Shown here piece by piece: positions 1 to 8,431 of a stretch of DNA of 64,000 nt. How positions within the stretch are numbered: position 1 is the first letter of the stretch; each line of letters opens with the position of its first letter. The notes under the pieces are model-generated. The model was given only the letters and a program-made list of their open reading frames with translations, did not search any database and was not told where the DNA came from. The DNA is from Joostella atrarenae. GTDB taxonomy: Bacteria > Bacteroidota > Bacteroidia > Flavobacteriales > Flavobacteriaceae. The position numbers and the translations under genes were made by a program. The stretch is taken from contig NZ_JAETXX010000007.1 in the NCBI RefSeq assembly GCF_021764745.1, positions 1-64,000 on the forward strand, written 5' to 3'.

Positions 1-141
1 TAAGTATGACTCAAAATAATTTTGCTTAATCTTTTTACTAGGTGATCTTAAATATAAATTTAAAATCGTGCTGTCAACAATATTTCAATGAACTCGTAAA
101 TTCTTTTTTTAGCTCCACAATTTTCGTTGTTAAAGCGGGTG

Positions 142-178
142 CAAAAGTAAATAACTTTTTAATTCCTCGCAAGCTTTT
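142..178 (-). promoter_or_regulatory. Leftward stable-RNA promoter P2 with boxA-like leader
   Basis: Read on the minus strand, AAAAGCTTGC (178-169) is followed 20 nt later by TACTTTTG (149-142) and then CACCCGC. This fits the Bacteroidota promoter TTG-N19-21-TAnnTTTG. Just downstream, minus-strand GCTTTAACA (136-128) resembles the boxA antitermination core of rRNA leaders. The same AAAAGCTT block and TTTGCACCCGC box recur at 299-336. I infer an rRNA operon leaving the window to the left; the rRNA itself is not visible. Confidence 0.6.
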
Positions 179-298
179 TTGAAAATAAATTAAATCTTTT
201 TTTTAAGCTTCAACTTAACCCCCAACTTACTCGAAAACACCTTATTTTAATGAACTTCGCTTATTCCTTCTAACTACATCTCTTTCCCTAAGCGGGTG

Positions 299-336
299 CA
301 AATATAGATAATTATTAATCCTATTTCCAAGCTTTT
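299..336 (-). promoter_or_regulatory. Leftward stable-RNA promoter P1
   Basis: On the minus strand, AAAAGCTTGG (336-327) is followed about 20 nt later by TATATTTG (306-299) and CACCCGCTT. It matches the Bacteroidota -33/-7 consensus and is a near copy of the promoter 157 bp downstream at 142-178. Tandem promoters are usual for rRNA operons, so together they suggest one beginning beyond position 1. Confidence 0.6.
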
Positions 337-690
337 TATGCCCTTTTTTTTAAAGTATTTGGTAAGCCCTTAAATAACCGACACTTAACAGCAAAAAAAC
401 TTTTTGTTAACATACAAACACTGCTCCTTTTATGGGAATCCGAAGCCGCTTCTCTTAGATTCTCAGTGGGGATTGCTGAATGCATAACTAAAGCAAAAGC
501 TAACAAAACAAGACCCACTCCCATTATATAGAGTGTAACTCCTAGAAAAAAACTTGAAAATTAATTATTCACTCAGGAAATAATATGACTTATTCAATAA
601 GATCGATCGTCTTATTAAAGACATCCTTATATATACTTAAAAAATGAGTCCTTATATATAGGTGTATCTAAAACTAATATTGCAAACACC

Positions 691-796
691 GAACTATCGC
701 GTGAGGGATAGAAGCGGCATCCTCTTAGAGGTACGAAAAGAGATATAGCGTATAGCCCGGCCAAAACTGCTTCTTTCCAAGCAGTGTAGGCACGCC
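691..796 (+). ncRNA. Structured flavobacterial RNA-like element (possibly Flavo-1)
   Basis: The stretch contains GTGAGGGATAGAAGCGGCAT, GATATAGCG and TAGCCCGGCC, and ends GGCACGCC. I recognise this as an intergenic element common in flavobacterial genomes. Hairpins are visible: CTCTT/AAGAG at 722-726 and 738-742, and CTGCTT/AAGCAG at 767-772 and 779-784. It may belong to the Flavo-1 RNA family, but that name is from memory and untested. A related copy lies at 60378-60430. Strand is assigned from the usual way the motif is written. Confidence 0.5.
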
Positions 797-879
797 ATGA
801 ACGAAAAGAAAGGCGACATTATATTTTTATTCTATACATTTGACCTGATTTTGTAACTTTATATAAAATATCTAAAACT

Positions 880-1275
880 ATGTTTTCAAAAAGTAATAAA
901 AAACCACAACATGAAATTGAACTTGACCAGCATGAATTAATAGAAAATGCGCAAGCTCGAATTAAACAAAAGAAAAGACTGTACTACCACTTTGTAATAT
1001 TTTTGATTGGAAGCGTGTTTATGATTATAGCCAACAAATTTCTAAAATACGGAGAGGCTTATAATTGGTTTATATGGGGAATTTCATTTTGGAGTTTTTT
1101 ACTCTTACTTCATTTTATAAATGTTTACTTTGTAGATCCATTTTTAGGAAAAGAATGGGAAAGAAAGCAACGTGAAAAACTAGTTGCAATCCAGAAAAAA
1201 AGGATTAATAAAATACAACTAGAAGTAGAGAAAGAATATCCTGAAGATATTGAACCTGAAAATAACATTAATTAA
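880..1275 (+). CDS. 2TM domain-containing membrane protein
   Basis: This 131-residue protein has a charged N-terminus (residues 1-35), two hydrophobic helices (about 38-52 and 63-85) with a short loop containing aromatic residues, and a long basic/acidic C-terminal helix rich in K, R and E. That layout matches the 2TM domain family common in Bacteroidota, whose function is unknown; related domains are fused to histidine kinases or occur alone. Its stop codon overlaps the start of folA (TAATG), so the two are very likely one transcript. A TAACTTTA element at 854-861 may be the -7 box, with no good partner at the usual spacing. Confidence 0.8.
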   Translation: MFSKSNKKPQHEIELDQHELIENAQARIKQKKRLYYHFVIFLIGSVFMIIANKFLKYGEAYNWFIWGISFWSFLLLLHFINVYFVDPFLGKEWERKQREKLVAIQKKRINKIQLEVEKEYPEDIEPENNIN

Positions 1276-1760
1276 TGATTACAATGATAGCTGCGGCAGC
1301 AGAAAATAATGCGCTTGGAAAAGATAATGATTTAGTTTGGCATTTACCCGACGATTTTAAAAGATTTAAACGACTCACCACAGGGCATGCAATAATTATG
1401 GGACGCAAAACTTTTGAAAGTTTCCCTGCTCCGCTACCAAACAGAAAACATATTATTATTACAAGGCAAGAAGATTACAATCCTGGGGATGCTTGTGTTG
1501 TTGTTAACACATTACAAGAAGCATTGGCCGAAGCTAAAGACGACGATCAACCTTTTATTATTGGTGGAGGTGAGATTTATAAGCTCGCCATGCCATTTGC
1601 TGACAAAATAGAACTTACTCGCGTTCATGGAAAATTTGATGCTGATACTTTTTTCCCTGAAATTGAAGAAGACAAATGGGAACTTATTAATGAGGAGACC
1701 TACAAAAAAGACGAGAAACATAACTTCGATTTTACTTACCTAACATATGTTAGGAAATAG
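1275..1760 (+). CDS. folA: Dihydrofolate reductase
   Basis: Reduces dihydrofolate to tetrahydrofolate with NADPH in the cytoplasm. The 161-residue length is normal for bacterial DHFR. Diagnostic stretches are the N-terminal MIAAAAENNALGKDNDLVWH (substrate and Met20-loop region), DDFKRFKRLT, the NADPH-binding IIMGRKTFES, and FIIGGGEIYKLAMP. The acidic active-site residue is the D of LPDDFK. The start ATG overlaps the stop of the upstream 2TM gene, implying translational coupling. It converges with murI across a 47-bp gap in which I see no clear terminator hairpin. Confidence 0.97.
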   Translation: MITMIAAAAENNALGKDNDLVWHLPDDFKRFKRLTTGHAIIMGRKTFESFPAPLPNRKHIIITRQEDYNPGDACVVVNTLQEALAEAKDDDQPFIIGGGEIYKLAMPFADKIELTRVHGKFDADTFFPEIEEDKWELINEETYKKDEKHNFDFTYLTYVRK

Positions 1761-1807
1761 CTCCGTAATATTTAAAAGAACTACTAAATCTTCTACTTAA
1801 AAAAACG

Positions 1808-2596
1808 TCAAAAATGTAAATAAGAAATTGTAGCTACATCCCTATAAACTCCCAAGAAAGATTCTAAAACATCAGGGTCTGTATTAGTATAAAATTCTAA
1901 TGCAGGCCTTTTTTTAGTATCATTAAGAAAATGCAAGTTATCCAAAATATTCTGGGTCTGCTTTGCTACCGCCTTTCCGGAGTCTATGATATTTACTGAA
2001 GGAGGCAGGAATTGTTTAATCTTAGGTATTAGATACGGATAATGCGTACAGCCCAAAACTAAATGATCTATATTTTCTGCTATCATAGGCTGCAAATATT
2101 CTTGCAACAAGGCATCCATTTCTGGACTCTCTATTTTACCAGCTTCGATAAGCGGCACTAAACCGTCCCCAAATTGCTCGATTACTTTTCGATCTTTAGC
2201 ATACAATGCAGTCGTTTTTGTAAACAAACTACTTGTTAAAGTTCCACGAGTTGCTAGAACTCCCACCACACCTGTTGAAGAATTCAATGCTGCAGGTTTT
2301 ATAGCTGGCTCTATACCAATAAATGGAACATGATAGTTTTCGCGAAGATAGTTTATTGCATTAGTCGTTGCTGTATTACAAGCCACAACAATAATCTTAC
2401 AACCACGAGATAAAAGGTATTCTGTATTTTTAACGCTTAATGCTAATATATCATTCTGAGTTTTCTCTCCATAAGGAGCATGCTTACTATCTGCTAAATA
2501 AATAGTAGACTCATTAGGAAGTAACTCGTGAATTTCTTTCCAAATAGAAGTCCCTCCAATACCAGAATCGAAAATACCTATGGGTTGCGTTTTCAT
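1808..2596 (-). CDS. murI: Glutamate racemase
   Basis: Interconverts L- and D-glutamate, supplying D-Glu for peptidoglycan stem peptides. The protein has 262 residues, normal for the family. The N-terminal GIFDSGIGG carries the catalytic Asp and Ser. The two cysteine acid/base residues lie in VVACNTATTNA and LVLGCTHYPYL. The gene is separated from upstream ompH by a strong terminator, so it needs its own promoter in 2597-2690; no clean TAnnTTTG box is visible there. Converges with folA. Confidence 0.96.
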   Translation of the reverse strand: MKTQPIGIFDSGIGGTSIWKEIHELLPNESTIYLADSKHAPYGEKTQNDILALSVKNTEYLLSRGCKIIVVACNTATTNAINYLRENYHVPFIGIEPAIKPAALNSSTGVVGVLATRGTLTSSLFTKTTALYAKDRKVIEQFGDGLVPLIEAGKIESPEMDALLQEYLQPMIAENIDHLVLGCTHYPYLIPKIKQFLPPSVNIIDSGKAVAKQTQNILDNLHFLNDTKKRPALEFYTNTDPDVLESFLGVYRDVATISYLHF

Positions 2597-2692
2597 TAAT
2601 ATTATTTAATTGTACCGATTGAGAATAAATATAATCAATAAATTATTGCAGTGATATGAGAATAAAAAATAACTTCTGTATTTATTAGGCAT

Positions 2693-2728
2693 AAAAAAAC
2701 TGCCTACAGAAATGTAGGCAGTTTTTTT
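2693..2728 (-). terminator. Rho-independent terminator after ompH
   Basis: Perfect inverted repeat with arms of 16 nt (2693-2708 and 2713-2728) around a GAAA loop. Read leftward, the stem ends in a run of seven T. It lies 24 bp past the stop of the OmpH gene and separates it from murI. Confidence 0.9.
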
Positions 2729-2751
2729 ACTTTCTTAATGAAATTAGATTC

Positions 2752-3261
2752 TTAGAACCCTAATTCTTTTTTTACGTCAGCCATAATATCAGTTCCTTCA
2801 GCAAGAATAACTCCAGATCCAGGAGATGCATCTAATACATACTGGTATCCTTTTTCTCTTCCTACTTTCTGAATAGCATCATTTGCTTTTTGTAAGATTG
2901 GCTCTAACAACTCAAGTTCTTTTCCTTGAAGTTCTTTTTGAGCTTGTTGACGAGCTTGCATAATTGTTTGTTGCATCCCATCTACTTCTTGAGCTCTTTT
3001 TTGATTTTCATCTTGAGATTTAGTTGGAGCTTCATTTTTGTAAAGCTTCATTTTATTCTCTAACTCTTGGTAGCTTGTTGTAATATCTGCTTGGTAAGTA
3101 TCACTTAATTTCTTAAGTTCTGCTTGAGCAGTTTTCATAGCTGGCATATCTGCCATTAATTGCTGTACATTAATGTGAGCTACTTTACTCTGTGCAGACG
3201 CAAAACTGATTGAACCTACTGCTAATACAACTGCAATTACTAATGTTTTAAAGTGTTTCAT
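2752..3261 (-). CDS. OmpH/Skp family periplasmic chaperone, short paralogue
   Basis: This 169-residue protein has a Sec signal peptide (about residues 1-23, ending in FASAQ), then KVAHINVQQLMADMPAMKTA, the typical N-terminal strand and helix of Skp/OmpH. A long charged Q/E/K-rich coiled-coil region (about 45-125) follows, then the closing segment ILAEGTDIMADVKKELGF. Skp-like trimers hold unfolded outer-membrane proteins between Sec and the BAM complex. It is the second of two tandem OmpH genes directly downstream of bamA, which supports that role. A strong terminator follows. Confidence 0.92.
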   Translation of the reverse strand: MKHFKTLVIAVVLAVGSISFASAQSKVAHINVQQLMADMPAMKTAQAELKKLSDTYQADITTSYQELENKMKLYKNEAPTKSQDENQKRAQEVDGMQQTIMQARQQAQKELQGKELELLEPILQKANDAIQKVGREKGYQYVLDASPGSGVILAEGTDIMADVKKELGF

Positions 3262-3303
3262 GGTTTTCTAAAATTTCTAAAATATTTACTTGTTATTGAA
3301 TTA

Positions 3304-4122
3304 CTATTCCTCCCCTTCGTTTTCCGTCGTGTTAGAATTATTATTTTCTTGTTTTAATCTTTCTCTTTCTTCGAGCTTGGCTTTTCTTTTTGCCTCACGC
3401 TCTTCCAGCATTTTTGCTCTTCTTTCTTCGTATGCCTTTTTACGAGCTTCAATTTCTTTAAGCTTAGCTTCTCTCCTTGCCTCTACATCATTAGCCATAT
3501 CTTCTTTTTTCTGCTGATATGCTTCTTCTCTTGCTTTTAACTCAGGATCTACTTCTTCAAATTCATCTAAAGCACTATTAGTATCATTTCTATCACCTTT
3601 TTTTCTGGTAACATTAATACTTCTTAGCACCTGCTCACTTATGTCATATCTCTTATCGGAGTACAACATAACAACATCTGCTGATTTATCAAAAACAAAA
3701 TCATATTTTTTATTAGCAGCAATTTCTTGAACAGCATTAAAAACTTGATCTTGAATAGGCTTTACTAATTGACTCCTTTGGCGAATTAAATCTCCTTGCG
3801 GCCCAAATCTATCCTGTTGGTAATCTTTCATCTGACTTTCCAACGCATTAATCTCCTCTTCTCTCTCCTGAATAAGTTCTTTTGTTAAAAGAATTTTTTC
3901 AGCATTAAGATCTGCCCACATCTTTTGGATTGTACTTTCTTGATCTTCGGCTTCTAACTTCCATTTCTGTACTTTATTAGCAAGCTGTGTATTGGCCATC
4001 TGATACTCTTCTACATTTTGCAAAATGTATTCCATATCTACATATCCAATTCTTACTGATCGCTGAGCGTCTACAGAAAAAGCTGTTAAAGCTAACAATA
4101 TTAAAAGAACGTATGTTTTCAT
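3304..4122 (-). CDS. OmpH/Skp family chaperone with charged C-terminal extension
   Basis: The 272-residue protein begins with a signal peptide (MKTYVLLILLALTAFSVDAQ) and RIGYVDMEYILQNV, the OmpH signature. The coiled-coil tentacle region spans about residues 45-130, followed by KYDFVFDKSADVVMLYSD. Unlike its 169-residue neighbour it continues for roughly 100 residues of very regular K/E/R/A heptad-like sequence (about 180-255) and an N/T/E-rich tail. It lies 114 bp downstream of bamA and 42 bp upstream of the short paralogue, so the three genes probably share a transcript. The extension has no assigned function here. Confidence 0.9.
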   Translation of the reverse strand: MKTYVLLILLALTAFSVDAQRSVRIGYVDMEYILQNVEEYQMANTQLANKVQKWKLEAEDQESTIQKMWADLNAEKILLTKELIQEREEEINALESQMKDYQQDRFGPQGDLIRQRSQLVKPIQDQVFNAVQEIAANKKYDFVFDKSADVVMLYSDKRYDISEQVLRSINVTRKKGDRNDTNSALDEFEEVDPELKAREEAYQQKKEDMANDVEARREAKLKEIEARKKAYEERRAKMLEEREAKRKAKLEERERLKQENNNSNTTENEGEE

Positions 4123-4236
4123 CTTTCTGCGTTTTTAATTTCTGAATACGAAGAAAACAAAAATTTATTACTTATCAACCTTTTTCTATGCAATAATAAC
4201 TAAACATGACTAACATAGAAAATACCGTGCCAAAAA

Positions 4237-6774
4237 TTAAAACTGCTGGCCAATAATGAAATGCGTTTGCCATCCACTAGGCTCAATATCTCCCGGAATA
4301 GGATCAAACCCATAACCAAAGTCTATTCCTAATAAACCAAAGGCTGGCATAAATATACGCACCCCAAGCCCTGCAGAACGTTTTAAATCAAACGGATTGT
4401 AAGTATTGAAATCGTCATATGCAGCACCCCCTTCTAGGAATGATAACGCATAAATAGACGCTGTTGGCTTTAATGTAATTGGATAACGTAATTCTAACGA
4501 AAATTTATTGTAAACCGTAGAACCATCTACTCCAGATAACGATTGGTTAGGATATCCTCTCAAAGCAATATTCTCTCTACCATCTAAAGTATAGTTCCCT
4601 AAACCATCTCCCCCTAAGAAGAAACGCTCAAAAGGAATCACCCCTCTATCATCATTATAAGCTCCTAAGAAACCAAACTCAACTCCTGTCTTTAAAACTA
4701 GTTTTGCTACAAGGTTTGTATACCAGTTTCCACTGAACTTAACTTTATAAAATTCTAACCACTTATATTTTTCTTGATCAATTTTAGGCTGATCTGGAAT
4801 TATTTCATTTTGAGAATTTGTAGTTTGATACTCTTCATCATCTCCTAAATTGGCATAATCAATTCCATTAAATAATGAGTAAGGAGCTGATAATTTCAAA
4901 CTAATATTAAATTCTGATCCTGCCATTGGGAAGATAGGATTCACAGAAGTATTATTTCTTGATAACGCTATAGTATATGCCAAGTTATTTGAGTATCCGT
5001 CTCCAAATGTAAATAACGAAGTGTTATAATTCTGAAGGTCATAATGCTGGAAACTCAATGCATGAGACAACTGGAAGTAGTTATCTGGCCAGTTTAAACG
5101 TTTTGCCAACCCTACTGTTGCTCCAGTAATTACGAAACGTTGATCTTTATCTGCATCTCCTGTTAAAGGATTGTACCTAAATTGTAATGTTCTAGATACT
5201 GAAGTAGAAAACTGAACTGGTTTTTTACCTCCCATCCATGGCTCTACAAATGAGAAACTATATGTTTGGAAGTATCTACTGGCTTGCAAACGCAATGATA
5301 GTCTTTGACCATCTCCCATCGGAACTGGCTTATATTCTTCTCCTTTAAATATATTTCTGATAGAAAAGTTATTAAAAGAAAGTCCTAATGTACCGATAAA
5401 ACCACCACCACCATAACCACCTTGTAGTTCAATCTGGCTAGATCCTTTTTCAACAACACTATAGTTAATACCTACAGTTCCTGTTTGTGGATTTGGATCT
5501 AAGATTTCTGGATTAATACTTTCAGGATCAAAATAACCTAGCTGTCCTAATTCTCGAATAGTTCTTACAACATTATCTTTTGAATAAAGTTGCCCTGGCT
5601 TAGTTCTTAACTCTCTATAAATTACGTGGTCATTAGTTTTATCATTTCCAGAAACCGTTACATTCTCAAAGTATGCTAGTTTACCTTCAATAATTCTAAC
5701 TTCAAAATCTATGGTATCATTCTTTGCAGAAACTTCTACTGGATTTATCTGAGAGAATAAATATCCATTATTCTGATATAAATTGGTAATATCTTGCCCA
5801 TCTGGTTTAGTTTGATCAGCAATACGTTTGTCAAATAATACACCATTATATACATCTCCTTGTTTTAAACCAAGAACTCTGCTTAATTGCTCATCTGTAT
5901 ATGCTGCATTTCCTACGAAATCAATTTTTCCGAAGTAATACTTATTTCCTTCTTCTAAATCTATTTGGATATCTATCGTATTATCTTCGTTATAAATAAT
6001 TGAATCTTTTGTAACACGAGCATCTCTATAACCTCTTTCTTTGTATGCATCTACAATAGAAGTAAGGTCTGTTTGATAATCTTCTGGGATGAATTTAGAT
6101 TTCTTCCAAAAGCGACCAAAGAATTTCTCTTTAGTATTCTTCATGGCTTTTTTAAGCTTCTTGTCAGACAGCTTCTCATTACCATTAAAATTAATATCTT
6201 GAATCTTAACTTTCTCACCTCTATCTATACCTACTACCATTTTAACAGCATTAGCTTCTGTAGTATCCGCTATGGTATTGATATTTACTTTTGTATTTAG
6301 GTACCCTTCTTTTTTGTATTTATTTACAAGGTAATTTCTTGTATTAGAAATAAAACTTTCTGTTACTTTCTTACCCTTTTTAAGATCGGCATCTTTCTCT
6401 ATATCGTCAATCTTCTTTTTCTTTATTCCAGTAATTTTAACATCAGAAAGCGTAGGAAGCTCTTTTACATTCAGCTCTAAAAAGATTTTATTTCCTTGAA
6501 CTTTTGTCTTATAAATATTAATATCACTAAAGAGGTTTAGACTCCAAAGCTTATTAATTACTTCACTTATTTCTTCACCAGGAACTGTAATTGCTTGTCC
6601 ATTTCTTAAGCCTGTGTAGGTAATAACGGTTTGCTCATTAAAGCTTTTTACTCCTGTTACTTCTATTCCCCCTAGAATGTATTCTTCTCCTTTATCGAAA
6701 GTAGTCTCCTGAGCACTAGCATTTTTAGCAAAAGATAGTAATAGTATTAATACACCCAAATATCGTGTCAACAT
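4237..6774 (-). CDS. bamA: Outer membrane protein assembly factor BamA (Omp85)
   Basis: Core of the BAM machine that folds beta-barrel proteins into the outer membrane. After a signal peptide there are about five POTRA repeats (to about residue 440), recognisable by GNEKLSDKKLKKAMKNT, VGNAAYTDEQLSRVLGL and VSGNDKTNDHVIYRELRT. A 16-strand barrel follows, with GYPNQSLSG near the conserved VRGF-type loop and a terminal phenylalanine (GQQF). I place the start at the ATG at 6772-6774, giving about 845 residues and a clean signal peptide starting MLTRYLG. The longer frame to 6810 would add 12 hydrophilic residues and overlap uppS. Order uppS-bamA-ompH-ompH is standard in Bacteroidota. Confidence 0.95.
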   Translation of the reverse strand: MLTRYLGVLILLLSFAKNASAQETTFDKGEEYILGGIEVTGVKSFNEQTVITYTGLRNGQAITVPGEEISEVINKLWSLNLFSDINIYKTKVQGNKIFLELNVKELPTLSDVKITGIKKKKIDDIEKDADLKKGKKVTESFISNTRNYLVNKYKKEGYLNTKVNINTIADTTEANAVKMVVGIDRGEKVKIQDINFNGNEKLSDKKLKKAMKNTKEKFFGRFWKKSKFIPEDYQTDLTSIVDAYKERGYRDARVTKDSIIYNEDNTIDIQIDLEEGNKYYFGKIDFVGNAAYTDEQLSRVLGLKQGDVYNGVLFDKRIADQTKPDGQDITNLYQNNGYLFSQINPVEVSAKNDTIDFEVRIIEGKLAYFENVTVSGNDKTNDHVIYRELRTKPGQLYSKDNVVRTIRELGQLGYFDPESINPEILDPNPQTGTVGINYSVVEKGSSQIELQGGYGGGGFIGTLGLSFNNFSIRNIFKGEEYKPVPMGDGQRLSLRLQASRYFQTYSFSFVEPWMGGKKPVQFSTSVSRTLQFRYNPLTGDADKDQRFVITGATVGLAKRLNWPDNYFQLSHALSFQHYDLQNYNTSLFTFGDGYSNNLAYTIALSRNNTSVNPIFPMAGSEFNISLKLSAPYSLFNGIDYANLGDDEEYQTTNSQNEIIPDQPKIDQEKYKWLEFYKVKFSGNWYTNLVAKLVLKTGVEFGFLGAYNDDRGVIPFERFFLGGDGLGNYTLDGRENIALRGYPNQSLSGVDGSTVYNKFSLELRYPITLKPTASIYALSFLEGGAAYDDFNTYNPFDLKRSAGLGVRIFMPAFGLLGIDFGYGFDPIPGDIEPSGWQTHFIIGQQF

Positions 6775-6781
6775 GATATTC

Positions 6782-7519
6782 TTAGTTAAGTTGTTCGCTT
6801 GTCTTTCCAAATCTCCGTTCTCTGTTTTGATAGTTTATTATTGCTTCCCACAAGTGCTCTTTGGTAAAATCTGGCCAAAGAGTTTTTGTAAAATACAACT
6901 CAGCATAGGCTATTTGCCATAGTAAAAAATTACTAATTCTGTGTTCCCCACTTGTCCTAATAAGGAGGTCCACATCTGGCAAATCTTGCGTGTAAAGATG
7001 ATTATTTATTATTGATTCGTCAATAGAATCTATAGAAATTATATTATTTTTAACTTTAGTACAAAGCTGTACCACAGCATTTTTAAGCTCTTCTCTTGCT
7101 CCATAGCTCAAAGCTAAGGTGAGCGTCATACGTGTATTACTCTTTGTTTTCTCCATTACTTCGAGTAATTCTTTACGTGCTTTTTTAGGCAAAGTTTCTA
7201 GTGTACCTATTGCTTTTAGCCTAATATTATTTTCAACAAGAGTATGTAATTCTTTCTTTAAAGAAGAAACTAGTAGCTTCATAAGGGTCTCCACCTCTAG
7301 TTTTGGTCGATTCCAATTTTCAGTAGAAAAAGCATAAAGTGTTAAGTTTTCAACTCCCAACTTCGCGCTACCTTCTATAACTTCTTTGACGGCTTTAGCT
7401 CCATTTTCATGTCCAAAAACTCTCAGCTTCCCTTTTTGCTTAGCCCATCTACCATTACCATCCATAATAATGGCAATATGTTTAGGTAGATTTTCTTTAT
7501 TAATTAACTCTTCATTCAT
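6782..7519 (-). CDS. uppS: Undecaprenyl diphosphate synthase (cis-prenyltransferase)
   Basis: Condenses isopentenyl diphosphate onto farnesyl diphosphate to make the C55 lipid carrier of peptidoglycan and O-antigen synthesis. The 245-residue protein carries the family hallmarks: HIAIIMDGNGRWAKQKG with the catalytic Asp, GHENGAKAV, LYAFSTENWNRP, and the C-terminal DLLIRTSGEHRISNFLLWQ and E-rich closing helix. It sits 7 bp upstream of the preferred bamA start and 6 bp downstream of the DUF6089 gene, so it is inside the envelope operon. Confidence 0.97.
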   Translation of the reverse strand: MNEELINKENLPKHIAIIMDGNGRWAKQKGKLRVFGHENGAKAVKEVIEGSAKLGVENLTLYAFSTENWNRPKLEVETLMKLLVSSLKKELHTLVENNIRLKAIGTLETLPKKARKELLEVMEKTKSNTRMTLTLALSYGAREELKNAVVQLCTKVKNNIISIDSIDESIINNHLYTQDLPDVDLLIRTSGEHRISNFLLWQIAYAELYFTKTLWPDFTKEHLWEAIINYQNRERRFGKTSEQLN

Positions 7520-7525
7520 TTCTCA

Positions 7526-8236
7526 CTAATCATAACAACTATAGCATGGCCTTTTTCCAAAAGTATACGTTAATGTTACTCCTGAAAACACGTACCAATC
7601 ATCGCTATATTGACTTCCGAACTCCACAATCGTCGATGTTGGTGGATCTATTGGATTACTTCCGTCTAAATTATCGGTAAATGTATAACGAGCTCCAACT
7701 TCTGCAGCTAGAACAAAACGTTTACTAATTTTCCCTTTTATCCCTAAAATCATAGGGATTGCAAATGTAGCTTTATTTTTTGATACATCAGCATCACCAG
7801 TCGAAGGAGTTGGACTACTTGTCCTATAAAATAAATCTCCATATCTAGTATATGCAACACCACTATATATATATGGTGTAACAGATTTTGAAAATTCGGT
7901 TAAATCAAACTCTAAAAAATTGAACTCCATCCCTAGCGAACCCTCTAATATTCTATTAGAAAAACTATACCCCCGAGATTGCCTTGCAGAATTATCAGAA
8001 TCTAAATCTGATGCATGTAAAGTAGAATATGTAAAAGACCCTCTATAAGCATAACGCTTACTAATATTCCATTTAAAAACACCTCCAGCAGCAAGACTAT
8101 TCGGTCTTACATACCAAGAAGATCCTACATCCCCTATGTAATTACTTCCACCAACAAAGGCCCCTACCTCAAACATCTGAGCATAAGACATTGTTGATGC
8201 CAACATAAATATTATGGTTAAGATTCTAAAATTCAT
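7526..8236 (-). CDS. DUF6089 family outer-membrane-type protein
   Basis: About 236 residues. A signal peptide (MNFRILTIIFMLASTMSYAQ) is followed by EVGAFVGGSNYIGDVG and a series of amphipathic strands rich in Tyr, Phe and Gly, ending in LTYTFGKRPCYSCYD. This matches the DUF6089 family, small predicted beta-barrels beside uppS/bamA in Bacteroidota; the function is unknown. I start at the ATG at 8234-8236. The in-frame TTG at 8252-8254 is the last three bases of a TATATTTG promoter box, so it is not a likely start. Confidence 0.85.
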   Translation of the reverse strand: MNFRILTIIFMLASTMSYAQMFEVGAFVGGSNYIGDVGSSWYVRPNSLAAGGVFKWNISKRYAYRGSFTYSTLHASDLDSDNSARQSRGYSFSNRILEGSLGMEFNFLEFDLTEFSKSVTPYIYSGVAYTRYGDLFYRTSSPTPSTGDADVSKNKATFAIPMILGIKGKISKRFVLAAEVGARYTFTDNLDGSNPIDPPTSTIVEFGSQYSDDWYVFSGVTLTYTFGKRPCYSCYD

Positions 8237-8251
8237 AGCTTTCAAAGTTTG

Positions 8252-8259
8252 CAAATATA
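8252..8259 (-). promoter_or_regulatory. -7 box of the DUF6089-uppS-bamA promoter
   Basis: Minus-strand TATATTTG matches TAnnTTTG exactly and ends 15 nt before the ATG at 8236. No good TTG is seen 19-21 nt further upstream, so the -33 element is weak. It decides the start of the DUF6089 gene, because the alternative TTG start lies inside this box. Confidence 0.5.
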
Positions 8260-8431
8260 TACAATATGATATTTTTTGGGTAATATCGTTTAAATGAATG
8301 TGCTTTTAAAACAAAAATTGTGAGGTTTTATTGCTTCCGCAGTTTATATTACATGTGTTTTTTGCTGTAAATATCAAATCAAACTAGCGTTTTTTAGATA
8401 CTCATTAGCAATCCATTGGGGACAATTAATC

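Larger units (their letters stand above)
1..879. other. Gene-poor left edge with leftward promoters and an RNA-like element
   Basis: No protein gene in these 879 bases is convincing. Positions 142-178 and 299-336 carry two leftward promoters described separately. A near-palindrome lies at 596-616 (arms AATAAGA and TCTTATT). A short direct repeat CCTTATATATA occurs near 626 and 652. A structured RNA-like element lies at 691-796. A 62-codon leftward frame at 336-524 sits just upstream of the first promoter and is probably chance. Confidence 0.6.

Noticed and set aside
336-524. A 62-codon leftward frame with a hydrophobic N-terminus (MGVGLVLLAFALVMHSA) upstream of the left-edge promoters
   Set aside because: No recognised family, no promoter box before it, and its far end nearly reaches the stable-RNA promoter; composition after residue 20 looks random. 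It would need conservation in relatives.
6775-6810. Longer BamA start
   Set aside because: Adds 12 hydrophilic residues before a normal signal peptide and overlaps uppS.
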